Source: Pseudomonas ekonensis (GTDB lineage: Bacteria; Pseudomonadota; Gammaproteobacteria; Pseudomonadales; Pseudomonadaceae). Taken from it: a DNA stretch of 64,000 bases. Below the pieces are notes generated by a model. That model was given only the letters and a program-made list of their open reading frames with translations, ran no database searches and had not been told where the DNA came from. A program made the position numbers and the translations under genes. Below, in pieces: positions 26,835 to 36,813 of this stretch. Location of the stretch: assembly GCF_019145435.1 (NCBI RefSeq), contig NZ_JAHSTS010000002.1, positions 1,364,001 through 1,428,000 of the forward strand. Reading direction: 5' to 3'. Numbering within the stretch: the stretch's first letter is position 1; each line of letters starts with the position of its first letter.

Positions 26835-28139
26835 TTAATTCAGGGATTCGACGCGGATCCGCACGACCGGGCCGACCACGCCCGCCAGGGCTTCGAGGGC
26901 GGCGATCGCGTCGTTGATGCGCTGCTCCAGCACGCGGTGGGTCAGCAGGATCATCGGCACCAGGCCGTCGTGTTCCTCGGCTTCCTTCTGCATGATCGAT
27001 TCGATGTTGATGCCGCGCTCCGACAGGATGCTCGCCACCTGGGCCAGCACGCCCGGATGGTCCTTGGCCTGGATGCGCAGGTAGTACGCGCTTTCGCAGG
27101 CTTCGATCGGCAGGATCGGATGGGCCGACAGCGAGTCCGGCTGGAAGGCCAGGTGCGGCACGCGGTTTTCCGGGTCGGAGGTCATGGCGCGAACCACGTC
27201 CACGAGGTCGGCGATCACCGACGAGGCGGTCGGCTCCATGCCGGCGCCGGCGCCGTAGAACAGGGTCGAGCCGGCGGCGTCGCCGTTGACCATCACCGCG
27301 TTCATCACGCCGTTGACGTTGGCGATCAGGCGGTCGGCCGGAATCAGCGTCGGGTGGACGCGCAATTCGATGCCGGCCGCGGTGCTGCGCGCCACGCCCA
27401 GGTGCTTGATGCGGTAGCCCAGCGCTTCGGCGTAGTTCACGTCGGCGGTGGTCAGCTTGGTGATGCCTTCGGTGTAGGCCTTGTCGAACTGCAGCGGAAC
27501 ACCGAACGCGATGGACGCCAGGATCGTCAGCTTGTGCGCTGCGTCGATGCCTTCGACATCGAACGTCGGATCGGCTTCGGCATAACCCAGCGCCTGCGCC
27601 TCGGCCAGCACGTCTTCGAAGGTGCGACCCTTCTCACGCATTTCGGTGAGGATGAAGTTGCCGGTGCCGTTGATGATCCCGGCGACCCAGTTGATGCGGT
27701 TGGCGGACAGGCCTTCACGGATCGCCTTGATCACCGGAATGCCACCGGCCACCGCCGCTTCGAATGCCACGATCACGCCTTTCTCGCGGGCCTTGGCGAA
27801 AATTTCATTACCGTGAACGGCAATCAGAGCCTTGTTCGCGGTGACCACATGCTTGCCATTCTCGATGGCCTTGAGTACCAGCTCGCGGGCAACGGTATAG
27901 CCGCCCATCAGCTCTATGACGATGTCGATCTCAGGGTTCGTGGCCACTTCGAAGACATCGTTGGTAATCGCAATACCGGTCGTCTGGAACTGAGGCTTTG
28001 GCGTGCGCATGGCAATTTGTGCCACTTCGATCCCACGCCCGGCACGACGAGCGATTTCCTCGGCGTTGCGCTGAAGTACGTTGAAGGTTCCGCCACCGAC
28101 GGTCCCTAACCCACAGATGCCTACTTTGACCGGTTTCAC
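26835..28139 (-). CDS. hom: Homoserine dehydrogenase
   Basis: A 434-residue NAD(P)-dependent enzyme that reduces aspartate semialdehyde to homoserine. The Rossmann motif VGICGLGTVGGGT is near the N-terminus, the catalytic segment GIINGTGNFIL is near residue 165, and a C-terminal ACT domain (about 350-425) carries HPGVLAQVASILSERGINIE, probably for threonine feedback. The start is taken as GTG at 28139 because GGGGAG lies six bases upstream and it gives the length usual in Pseudomonas; no ATG fits better. It is cotranscribed with thrC. Confidence 0.95.
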   Translation of the reverse strand: MKPVKVGICGLGTVGGGTFNVLQRNAEEIARRAGRGIEVAQIAMRTPKPQFQTTGIAITNDVFEVATNPEIDIVIELMGGYTVARELVLKAIENGKHVVTANKALIAVHGNEIFAKAREKGVIVAFEAAVAGGIPVIKAIREGLSANRINWVAGIINGTGNFILTEMREKGRTFEDVLAEAQALGYAEADPTFDVEGIDAAHKLTILASIAFGVPLQFDKAYTEGITKLTTADVNYAEALGYRIKHLGVARSTAAGIELRVHPTLIPADRLIANVNGVMNAVMVNGDAAGSTLFYGAGAGMEPTASSVIADLVDVVRAMTSDPENRVPHLAFQPDSLSAHPILPIEACESAYYLRIQAKDHPGVLAQVASILSERGINIESIMQKEAEEHDGLVPMILLTHRVLEQRINDAIAALEALAGVVGPVVRIRVESLN

Positions 28140-28271
28140 TGTGAACTCCCCATGAAACGGCCGACGCGAGGCCGGCCGTGAAAACAACCGCGCAATCGCG
28201 GCTCTCTGTTGACGGCCCGGCCATGTCGCCGCCGGGCCACGCTCGTCACGGCGGACCGTGACGATGCGGAC

Positions 28272-29003
28272 TTATTTCGCGCCCAGCGCCAGTTTGGCGA
28301 CTTGCGGCGCAGGCTGGTAGCCCGGAATGACCTGTCCGTCGGCCAATACGATGGCCGGTGTGCCGTTCACGCCGATCGACTGGCCGAGGGCGAACTGCTT
28401 GGAGACCGGGTTATCGCACTTGGCGGCCTTGATCTCCTTGCCGTCGACCATCTTGTCCATGGCCGACTTCTTGTCCTTGGAGCACCACACCGCCTGCAGT
28501 TGCTCATCGCCCGGCGAGCCCAGGCCCTGGCGCGGGAACGCCACGTAGCGCACTTCGATGCCGCGCTTGTTCAGCTCAGGCACTTCGGCGTGCAGCTTGT
28601 GGCAATACGGGCAGGTGGTGTCGGTGAACACGGTGATGTGCGACTTGGTCTCGCCCACGGCCGGGTAGACCACGGTTTCGGCCACCGGGATCGCGTTGAT
28701 CAGCTTGGAGATGCCCAGGCGCTCGGTCTTCTCGGTCAGGTTGACCGGCTTGCCGTCCTTGAGCTGGAACATGTAGCCCTGGACGATGTACTGGCCGTCG
28801 GCGCTGGCGTACAGCACACGGCTGCCCTTGAGCTTGACCTCGTAAAGGCCTGGCAGCGGGCTGGCGCTGATGGTGTCGACCGGCACGTCGAGCTGGAGGT
28901 TTTCCAGGCTTTGGCGAATGGCTTTCTCCGCCGCATCGTCGGCGACGGCAAAGGTGCTGGCCAACGCGAGGGCGGCGGCCGCGAAAATCTGGGTCAGACG
29001 CAT
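28272..29003 (-). CDS. dsbC: Thiol:disulfide isomerase DsbC
   Basis: A 243-residue periplasmic protein with a signal peptide (about 1-21, ending FAVADD). A DsbC dimerisation domain (about 25-85) is followed by a thioredoxin-fold domain with the active site TTCPYCHKLH (CPYC, around residues 124-127) and a cis-proline segment GVNGTPAIVL. It reshuffles wrong disulfide bonds and is kept reduced by DsbD. A second Cys pair (WCSKDKK and KCDNPVSK) is the structural disulfide. ATG 29003 places the signal peptide correctly. Confidence 0.95.
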   Translation of the reverse strand: MRLTQIFAAAALALASTFAVADDAAEKAIRQSLENLQLDVPVDTISASPLPGLYEVKLKGSRVLYASADGQYIVQGYMFQLKDGKPVNLTEKTERLGISKLINAIPVAETVVYPAVGETKSHITVFTDTTCPYCHKLHAEVPELNKRGIEVRYVAFPRQGLGSPGDEQLQAVWCSKDKKSAMDKMVDGKEIKAAKCDNPVSKQFALGQSIGVNGTPAIVLADGQVIPGYQPAPQVAKLALGAK

Positions 29004-29200
29004 GGGAACTCCTGAAGGCGGACAGATGGAACGGCCAGAACGCCCGTGCCGCGGCACCGGGTCATAACCGTTCATCGTACAAACCGCCAAAGCCTAACAC
29101 ATAAGGCCCCCGTGGCCGAATGCGCCTGTCGCAAGACGTGGCCCGCCCCGAAACCGGTGGCAGCGGTGGCTCGGACAGCGACGGTGGCGAATGCACCGAC

Positions 29201-29276
29201 GCCTTCGCGGGCAAGCCCGCTCCCACAGTGTCTTGCGGTGTGCACACCATGGGAGCCAGCCTGCTGGCGATGGCGG
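29201..29276. repeat. REP inverted pair between xerD and dsbC
   Basis: CCTTCGCGGGCAAGCCCGCT (from 29202) is followed by the inverse-type GGGAGCCAGCCTGCTGGCG (ending near 29271), separated by about 20 bases. The two halves belong to different REP subtypes. Nothing else is seen in the gap 29004-29292. Confidence 0.8.
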
Positions 29277-29292
29277 CCGCAGAAGGGTGCGG

Positions 29293-30189
29293 TCAGCCCC
29301 GCGGGTGGTGCCTGGCGTGCAGGTCCTGCAGCCGCGCGCGCGCGACGTGGGTGTAGATCTGGGTGGTCGAGAGGTCGCTGTGGCCGAGCAGCATCTGCAC
29401 CACCCGCAGGTCCGCGCCGTGGTTGAGCAGATGGGTGGCGAAGGCATGGCGCAGGGTGTGCGGCGACAGCGACTTGCCGATCCCGGCGACCTGGGCCTGG
29501 TGCTTGATCCGGTGCCAGAAGGTCTGGCGCGTCATCTGTTCGCCGCGCAGGCTGGGGAACAGCACGTCGCTGGGGCGCCCGCCGAGCAGTTCGTTGCGGC
29601 CGTCGCGCAGGTAACGCTCGACCCAGACGATGGCCTCCTCGCCCATCGGCACCAGGCGCTCCTTGCTGCCCTTGCCCATTACCCGCAGCACGCCCTGGCG
29701 CAGGTTGACCTGCTCCAGCGTCAGGCTGACCAGTTCGGTCACCCGCAAGCCGCAGGCGTACAGCACCTCCAGCATGGCGCGGTCGCGCTGGCCGATGGGC
29801 TCGCTCAGGTCCGGGGCGGCCAGCAGCGCCTCCACGTCAGCCTCCGACAGCGATTTGGGCAACGGCCTGCCCAATTGCGGCATGTCGACCCGCAGGGTCG
29901 GATCCACCGCGATCAGTTTCTCTCGCAGCAGGTAGCGGTAGAACCCCCGCACGCCGGAGAGAAAACGGGCGGTGGAGCGAGGCTTGTAGTTCTGCTCCAG
30001 ACGCCAGGCCAGGTGATCGAGGATCAGTTCGCGACCGGCGTTGATCAGCTCCAGGTGCTGCTCCTGCAACCAACCGTTGAACAGCGCCAGATCGCTGCGG
30101 TACGCATCGCGGGTGTTGTCGGACAGGCCTTTTTCCAGCCACAGGGCGTCGAGGAATTGGTCAATCAGCGGATGGTCGATGGCTGGCAT
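29293..30189 (-). CDS. xerD: Site-specific tyrosine recombinase XerD
   Basis: A 298-residue recombinase that, with XerC, resolves chromosome dimers at dif under FtsK control. The N-terminal SAM-like domain (1-90) includes FLDALWLEKGLSDNTRDAYR. The catalytic residues are visible: Arg in LYACGLRVTELV, Lys in GKGSKERLVP, HTLRHAFATHLL (H-x-x-R), and the HSDLSTTQIYTHV tyrosine segment. The start at 30189 gives exactly the usual XerD length. It is not linked to any mobile element here; its neighbours are core genes. Confidence 0.96.
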   Translation of the reverse strand: MPAIDHPLIDQFLDALWLEKGLSDNTRDAYRSDLALFNGWLQEQHLELINAGRELILDHLAWRLEQNYKPRSTARFLSGVRGFYRYLLREKLIAVDPTLRVDMPQLGRPLPKSLSEADVEALLAAPDLSEPIGQRDRAMLEVLYACGLRVTELVSLTLEQVNLRQGVLRVMGKGSKERLVPMGEEAIVWVERYLRDGRNELLGGRPSDVLFPSLRGEQMTRQTFWHRIKHQAQVAGIGKSLSPHTLRHAFATHLLNHGADLRVVQMLLGHSDLSTTQIYTHVARARLQDLHARHHPRG

Positions 30190-30269
30190 GGTGCGCGCAA
30201 ATAAAGAGTGAACGTTGAAAATGGCCGCTAGTCTTTCATAGCCCGCCCTTTCAAGGAACCGTCGCACTC

Positions 30270-32078
30270 ATGAACGAGCAGCAGATTCTGTTGACCTTCG
30301 GCGGCATCGGCGCCGCCGCCCTGGGCTGCCAATGGCTGGCGTGGCGCCTCAAGCTGCCGGCGATCCTCTTCTTGCTGTTGACCGGAATCCTGGCGGGTCC
30401 GCTGCTGGGCTGGCTCGATCCGCAGGAGATGTTCGGCCCGCTGCTGATGCCGCTGGTGTCGCTGGCGGTGGCCCTGATCCTGTTCGAGGGCAGCCTGACC
30501 CTGCACCTGTCGGAGTGGCGCGAGATCGGCAGCGTCGTCCGCCGCCTGGTGACCCTCGGCGCCCTCGCGACCTGGATCGTCATCACCCTGGCGACCCATT
30601 GGCTGCTGGGGTTCGACTGGTTGCTCGCGACCCTGTTCGGCAGCCTGACCCTGGTCACCGGACCGACCGTGATCGTGCCGATGCTGCGGGTGGTGCGCCC
30701 CAAGGCCTCGATCGCCAACATCCTGCGTTGGGAAGGCATCGTCATCGACCCCATCGGCGCGCTGCTTGCGGTGGTGGTCTACAGCTTCATCATCGCCAGC
30801 GCCGAAGGCCAGGGCCTGCGGCAAAGCCTGCTGACCTTCGGCGGCGTGATCCTGTGCGGCAGCGCGTTCGGCATCGCCGGCGGCTGGCTGCTGGGCACGG
30901 TCATCCGGCGTCAATGGCTGCCGGAGTACCTGCACAACCTCGCGTCGCTGGCGGCGGTGCTGGGGATCTTCATCGCGGCGAACCAGGTGACGCACGAATC
31001 GGGCCTGCTGGCGGTGACGCTGATGGGCATGTGGCTGGCCAACATGAAAGGCGTGGATGTGCGGCACATCCTGCACTTCAAGGAAAACCTCAGCGTGCTG
31101 CTGATTTCCGGGCTGTTCATCCTGCTGGCGGCGCGGCTGGACCTCGACGCCCTGATCGGGCTCGGGCCGTTGGTGCTGATCTTGCTGCTGGTGATCCAAC
31201 TGATCGCCCGACCGCTGAACGTGCTGCTGAGCACGGCCGGCTCCAGCCTGAGCTGGCGCGAACGGACACTGCTGTGCTGGATCGCTCCCAGGGGGATCGT
31301 CGCTGCCGCCGTGTCGGCGATCTTCGCCATCCGCCTGGACGAGGCCGGGCACGAAGGCGCCTTGTTGCTGGTGCCGCTGACCTTTGCCGTGATCATCGGC
31401 ACCGTGGTTCTGCAGAGCGCGACGGCCCGACCGCTGGCACGGTTGCTGAAGGTCGCGGAGCCCGCGCCCAGCGGTTTCCTGATCGTCGGCGCCAACGGCC
31501 CGGCACGCCTGCTGGGCAAGGCGCTGCAGCAGTTGGGCAGCCGCGTGCTGTTGACCGACTCGAGCTGGGAGAACATCCGCGCCGCCCGCATGGAAAGCCT
31601 GCCGACCTACTTCGGCAACCCCGCCTCGCAGCACGCCGATGCCCATCTGGATCTGGTGGGGCTGGGGCACTTGCTGGCGCTGTCGCCCTCGGGCGAGCTC
31701 AATACGCTGGCGGCCATGCGCTTTCGGCATGACTTCGGCCATCAGCGCCTGTTCGGTCTGGCCAGCGGCCAGGAAAGCCGTCGCAGCGCCAAGCACCGGG
31801 CCAGCCTTGAACACCGGGGAAATCAGCTGGGCAGCGAGCCGCTGACCTACGCCAAGCTGGCCAGCCTGCTCAGCCAAGGGGCCGAGCTCTACAGCACGAC
31901 GCTGACCGACGGCTTCGGCTGGGAAGATTACCGGGCGCTGCACGGCAACCGGGCGACCCTGCTGTTCATGCGTGACGACAGCGGCTGGGTTTATGCAGTG
32001 ACGCCCGAGGCCGCGCTGAAGCCGGGGCCGGGGTGGACGTTGTTGGCGTTGATCCAGCCGGAAACCGGTGGAGCCTGA
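30270..32078 (+). CDS. CPA-family Na+/H+ (cation/proton) antiporter with C-terminal nucleotide-binding-like domain
   Basis: A 602-residue protein with 11-13 transmembrane helices over about residues 1-395. LFEGSLTLHL and the DPIGALLAVVVY segment carry the charged residues of the CPA1 ion path, and WIAPRGIVAAAVSAIFA is the typical late helix. A soluble domain (about 405-600) begins SGFLIVGANGPARLLGKAL, a Rossmann-like TrkA-N/RCK motif, suggesting regulation by a nucleotide. It is divergent from xerD with an 80-base gap that must hold both promoters. Ion specificity cannot be told. Confidence 0.88.
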   Translation: MNEQQILLTFGGIGAAALGCQWLAWRLKLPAILFLLLTGILAGPLLGWLDPQEMFGPLLMPLVSLAVALILFEGSLTLHLSEWREIGSVVRRLVTLGALATWIVITLATHWLLGFDWLLATLFGSLTLVTGPTVIVPMLRVVRPKASIANILRWEGIVIDPIGALLAVVVYSFIIASAEGQGLRQSLLTFGGVILCGSAFGIAGGWLLGTVIRRQWLPEYLHNLASLAAVLGIFIAANQVTHESGLLAVTLMGMWLANMKGVDVRHILHFKENLSVLLISGLFILLAARLDLDALIGLGPLVLILLLVIQLIARPLNVLLSTAGSSLSWRERTLLCWIAPRGIVAAAVSAIFAIRLDEAGHEGALLLVPLTFAVIIGTVVLQSATARPLARLLKVAEPAPSGFLIVGANGPARLLGKALQQLGSRVLLTDSSWENIRAARMESLPTYFGNPASQHADAHLDLVGLGHLLALSPSGELNTLAAMRFRHDFGHQRLFGLASGQESRRSAKHRASLEHRGNQLGSEPLTYAKLASLLSQGAELYSTTLTDGFGWEDYRALHGNRATLLFMRDDSGWVYAVTPEAALKPGPGWTLLALIQPETGGA

Positions 32079-32082
32079 TCTG

Positions 32083-32136
32083 ACGCCTTCGCGCCCCCCC
32101 TGTGGGAACCAGCCTGCCGGCGATGGCGACAAAGCC
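32083..32136. repeat. Single REP copy
   Basis: TGTGGGAACCAGCCTGCCGG (from 32100) with GCGATGGCGAC is one half of the REP type seen at 16020 and 62490. The opposing half (GCCTTCGCG from 32085) is short and disrupted by CCCCCC. Confidence 0.65.
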
Positions 32137-32162
32137 GTTGTGGATAAACGACGGGCAACAAA

Positions 32163-32187
32163 AAAGCAGCCCGTAGGCTGCTTTTTT
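32163..32187 (-). terminator. Rho-independent terminator of the rpsP-rplS operon
   Basis: A-run, GCAGCC (32166-32171), loop CGTA, GGCTGC (32176-32181), then TTTTTT. It works in both directions and ends rplS transcription on the minus strand, and the antiporter transcript on the plus strand. Confidence 0.9.
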
Positions 32188-32204
32188 CTGCATCGGAGAC
32201 TGGA

Positions 32205-32555
32205 TTAAGCCAGTTTTTCCTTGATGCGGGCTGCTTTACCCGACAGGTCGCGCAGGTAGTACAGCTTGGCTTTACGTACGTCACCGCGACGCTTGACAGC
32301 CATGCTGTCGATCTGCGGGGAGTAGGTCTGGAAAGTACGCTCTACGCCAACACCGTTGGAGATTTTGCGAACGGTGAACGCACTGTTCACGCCGCGGTTA
32401 CGCTTGGCGATGACAACGCCTTCGAACGCCTGCAGACGGGAACGGTCGCCTTCCTTCACTTTAACCTGAACGACAACGGTGTCGCCCGGTGCAAAGGTAG
32501 GGATCTCTTTGGTCATCTGCTCTGCTTCGAGTGCAAGGATGATTTTGTTGGTCAT
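32205..32555 (-). CDS. rplS: 50S ribosomal protein L19
   Basis: A 116-residue protein with the L19 signature segments [16 protein letters not shown] and [26 protein letters not shown], and the C-terminal [21 protein letters not shown]. It sits at the 30S-50S interface. It is the last gene of rpsP-rimM-trmD-rplS, with AGGAG-type ribosome site about six bases upstream. Confidence 0.97.
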   Translation of the reverse strand: MTNKIILALEAEQMTKEIPTFAPGDTVVVQVKVKEGDRSRLQAFEGVVIAKRNRGVNSAFTVRKISNGVGVERTFQTYSPQIDSMAVKRRGDVRKAKLYYLRDLSGKAARIKEKLA

Positions 32556-32600
32556 GCTGTGCTCCTAAGGTAAATCGTCGGATCTACCATCGATACGTTG

Positions 32601-33353
32601 TTAACTATCGTCCCGCTCGCGGATGTATTCCTCGAGCAGCTTCTTCTCTTCTCCAGAAAGCGAGCGGCTTTCCAGAAGATCGGCGCGTCGTTCATAGGTC
32701 CGACCAAGGGACTGCTGCAAACGCCAACGCCGGATGTGCGCGTGATTGCCACTCAGCAACACGTCGGGAACACGCTGATCCGCATACACCTCCGGTCGGG
32801 TGTAGTGCGGGCAATCCAGCAGACCATCCGCAAAGGAATCCTCCTCGGCGGAATCCGCATGCCCTAAAGCTCCGGGCAGCAGTCGTGTAACCGCGTCGAT
32901 CAGCACCATGGCCGGCAGCTCGCCGCCAGACAGTACATAGTCACCGATCGACCACTCTTCATCGACATGAGCTTCAATGAAACGCTCGTCGATGCCTTCG
33001 TAACGGCCGGCAATCAGGATCAATGCATCCTCTTTCGCCAGCTCGCGAACCGCCGGCTGAGTCAGCTGACGGCCTTGCGGGGACAGGTAAATCACCTTCG
33101 CCGCGTCCCCTGCCGCTGCCTTGGCCTGAACCAGGGCGTCTTCCAGGGGCTTGATCTTCATCACCATGCCCGGACCACCGCCAAACGGGCGATCGTCCAC
33201 AGTGTGATGCCGATCCGTCGTGTAATCCCGCGGATTCCAGCAGGTCAGCTGCAACAGCTCCTGCTTGACCGCACGACTGGTGATGCCGTACTCACTGATG
33301 GCCGAGAACATCTCGGGGAACAACGTGATGACTTCTACGCGCAGGCTCGCCAT
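32601..33353 (-). CDS. trmD: tRNA (guanine-N1)-methyltransferase TrmD
   Basis: A 250-residue SPOUT methyltransferase that makes m1G37 in tRNAs reading CNN codons, preventing frameshifts. Motifs are present: [13 protein letters not shown] at the start, [24 protein letters not shown], the SAM-binding knot [13 protein letters not shown], and [20 protein letters not shown]. It is third in the conserved four-gene operon, three bases after rimM. Confidence 0.97.
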   Translation of the reverse strand: MASLRVEVITLFPEMFSAISEYGITSRAVKQELLQLTCWNPRDYTTDRHHTVDDRPFGGGPGMVMKIKPLEDALVQAKAAAGDAAKVIYLSPQGRQLTQPAVRELAKEDALILIAGRYEGIDERFIEAHVDEEWSIGDYVLSGGELPAMVLIDAVTRLLPGALGHADSAEEDSFADGLLDCPHYTRPEVYADQRVPDVLLSGNHAHIRRWRLQQSLGRTYERRADLLESRSLSGEEKKLLEEYIRERDDS

Positions 33354-33356
33354 TGC

Positions 33357-33893
33357 TTAGAAATCCGCGTCCCATTCCACCCTCATCACGCCTGCCTCAA
33401 GGTCGATGGCCAGCACGCATTGCTCCGTGTAGGGCAACAACCGCTCGCGATCATCCAGGCTGCCTGCGCAGGGCTTGACCACCATTACATCGTTCGCGCC
33501 GGTCTCCAACAGGTGATCAACCTTGCCGAACAGCTGTTCGTCCTGGTTGATGACCTTCAGACCCACCAACTGGTACCAGTAGTACTCGTCGGCAGTCAGG
33601 TCGGGCAAAAGGCTTCGCGGGATGCAAATCTCGTAACCGCTCAGAAGACGGGCTTCATCACGATCGTCGAGGCCTTTGAGCTTGGCGACCAGATCCTTTT
33701 GAGTGGAACGGCCACTGACCAGCTCGACCTGTTTGACCACGCCTTCGCGCCGAAGCGTCCAGTTGCGGTAACCCAACAGGTTTTCAATCGGATCGGTAAA
33801 GGAAAAGACCTTCACCTCGCCGCGAACGCCGTGAACCGAAAAAATCTTGCCGACGACGATCAGGTCGTCCGCTTTTTCTGGCGTCGCGTTCAT
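33357..33893 (-). CDS. rimM: 16S rRNA processing/ribosome maturation factor RimM
   Basis: A 178-residue protein that binds S19 and helps mature the 30S head. An N-terminal beta-barrel domain (about 10-95) contains VVGKIFSVHGVRGEVKV and a C-terminal PRC-barrel (about 100-175) has EYYWYQLVGLKVIN and HLLETGANDVMVV. It lies between rpsP (five bases upstream) and trmD (three bases downstream). Confidence 0.96.
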   Translation of the reverse strand: MNATPEKADDLIVVGKIFSVHGVRGEVKVFSFTDPIENLLGYRNWTLRREGVVKQVELVSGRSTQKDLVAKLKGLDDRDEARLLSGYEICIPRSLLPDLTADEYYWYQLVGLKVINQDEQLFGKVDHLLETGANDVMVVKPCAGSLDDRERLLPYTEQCVLAIDLEAGVMRVEWDADF

Positions 33894-33898
33894 ATCGC

Positions 33899-34150
33899 TC
33901 AGGCTGCAGCCTTGGCTTTTTCCTTCAGCAACTGAGCAACGCGCTCAGATGGCTGTGCGCCAACGCTCAGCCAGTAGTTCAGGCGTTCTTCGTTTACGGA
34001 CAGACGAACTTCCTGACCACGGGCAACAGGGTTGAAGAAACCAACCTGCTCTTTGTGGGAACCGTCGCGCGGGTTGCGGCTGTCGGTTACGGTCAGGTGG
34101 TAAAACGGGCGCTTTTTGGAGCCGCCAAGGGCAAGACGGATTGTTAGCAT
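33899..34150 (-). CDS. rpsP: 30S ribosomal protein S16
   Basis: An 83-residue protein with the S16 pattern [28 protein letters not shown], and VGFFNPVA. It is needed for 30S assembly. It is the first gene of the operon, with a promoter candidate at 34223-34250. Confidence 0.97.
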   Translation of the reverse strand: MLTIRLALGGSKKRPFYHLTVTDSRNPRDGSHKEQVGFFNPVARGQEVRLSVNEERLNYWLSVGAQPSERVAQLLKEKAKAAA

Positions 34151-34222
34151 GTGAACATCGTTCCTGTAGTCGGTGCTGCAAATCTAAATGCACAGCGGGC
34201 ATGGGTGCCCGAAAGGCCGCAT

Positions 34223-34250
34223 ATTCTAAGGAATATCCGGACTTTTGCAA
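34223..34250 (-). promoter_or_regulatory. Sigma-70 promoter of the rpsP operon
   Basis: On the minus strand TTGCAA (34250-34245), a 16-base spacer and TAGAAT (34228-34223) form a good -35/-10 pair about 75 bases upstream of rpsP. The downstream leader is otherwise unremarkable. Confidence 0.65.
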
Positions 34251-34351
34251 ATGACTTTTTCCGGCGCCTGTGGCATGCCGTGCAGATTTGCGGTAGAGCC
34301 GTCGTTGAAAACGGCCGGTCAGCTCCCGCCGTGTGCGGGTTTGCCGTGGAT

Positions 34352-34393
34352 CCCGCATCCTTGCGGGCTCTGCGCCGGTGCGACGACCGGCGC
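34352..34393 (-). other. Two hairpins after ffh
   Basis: GCGCCGGT/ACCGGCGC (34372-34393) and CCCGCA/TGCGGG (34352-34367) follow the ffh stop on the minus strand. Neither has a U-run, so they may only stabilise the mRNA end or act with Rho. Confidence 0.5.
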
Positions 34394-34400
34394 GGATTCT

Positions 34401-35777
<1,377 letters not shown>

Positions 35778-35988
35778 TGCGCGATCCTTTCAGGCCCTGT
35801 GTAGACCGGGATAATGGCGGCCCGAACCGGAATCAAACAGGTGGCCGGCGAGCCTGCGGCGTGGGCAGGCGGCGGATTATAGCGAAGACTGCGGCCGGCG
35901 GACACCTCGCCGTCGGGTCATGCGGTCTTTCGTGCCGTGGCCGTTCTATGCCACACTCAGCGCCTTTCGGGCTTGCCTAACAGGACTT

Positions 35989-36801
35989 ATGCTCCCCTTG
36001 TCACCCAGTTTGCTGACCACCCTCGCCGCCGCCCTTCTGTACGCCGCTGCGACCCTTTATCAGGGCACCCGCCTGGCCACCGGCGCCAAGGCCGACAAGC
36101 GCCGGCTGGTCACGCTCGGCGTGCTGGCGGTGCTGGCCCACGGCGCCAGCCTGCTCGCCCATCTGCTGACCCCGGTCGGCCTGGCCCTGGACTTCTTCAG
36201 CGCCTCGAGCCTGATCGCCGCCGCCGTCATCGCCCTGACCTTGCTGGCCTGCTCGCGGATCCCCGTGGAGAACCTGCTGGTGCTGCTGTTCCCCCTCGGC
36301 GCCGTCACGGTGCTGCTGGCCCAGTTCGCCCCCACCGGCACGGTGCAGGTGATCGACGAAGAGCCGGGCATCCTGGCCCACATCCTGCTGTCGATCCTCG
36401 CCTATGGCATGTTCACTATCGCGGTGTTCCAGGCCTTGCTGCTGCTGGTGCAGGACCACCAGCTCAAGCACAAGCACCCCTCCGGGCTGATCCGCAACTT
36501 CCCGCCGCTGCAGACCATGGAAAGCCTGCTGTTCGGCTTCCTGTGGGCCGGCTGGACGCTGCTGTCGCTGTCGCTGATCTCCGGCTGGCTGTTCGTCGAA
36601 AACCTGTTCGCCCAGCACCTGGTGCACAAGACCCTGCTCGCCTGCCTGGCCTGGGTCGTGTTCAGCGTGCTGCTGTGGGGCCGCAACCGCCTGGGCTGGC
36701 GCGGCCACAAGGCGATCCGCTGGACCCTCGCCGGTTTCTGCCTGCTGATGCTTGCGTACTTCGGCAGCAAACTGGTCCGCGAATACATCCTGCACATCTG
36801 A
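35989..36801 (+). CDS. CcsA/YpjD-family inner-membrane protein
   Basis: A 270-residue protein with about eight transmembrane helices, of the cytochrome c assembly (CcsA/CcmC/YpjD) family. The segment FLWAGWTLLSLSLISG is the counterpart of the tryptophan-rich haem-handling motif but in reduced form, as is usual for YpjD/HemX-like members. Histidines suited to haem ligation occur near residues 57-60, 130 and 218. AGGA four bases upstream supports ATG 35989. In Pseudomonas it stands between ffh and a CorC-like gene; its precise role is not known. Confidence 0.85.
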   Translation: MLPLSPSLLTTLAAALLYAAATLYQGTRLATGAKADKRRLVTLGVLAVLAHGASLLAHLLTPVGLALDFFSASSLIAAAVIALTLLACSRIPVENLLVLLFPLGAVTVLLAQFAPTGTVQVIDEEPGILAHILLSILAYGMFTIAVFQALLLLVQDHQLKHKHPSGLIRNFPPLQTMESLLFGFLWAGWTLLSLSLISGWLFVENLFAQHLVHKTLLACLAWVVFSVLLWGRNRLGWRGHKAIRWTLAGFCLLMLAYFGSKLVREYILHI

Positions 36802-36813
36802 CGGGCGACATAA

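Noticed and set aside
25254..28109. Long plus-strand frame opposite thrC and hom
   Set aside because: It runs across two certain genes and their gap and has no family features; it is a composition artefact.
29293..30189. Tyrosine recombinase as a mobile-element integrase
   Set aside because: Length, motifs and dsbC neighbour identify XerD; no attachment repeats or cargo are present.
34151..34400. Possible small RNA or S16 leader between rpsP and ffh
   Set aside because: Only a promoter and two simple hairpins are visible; there is no conserved structure I can name.
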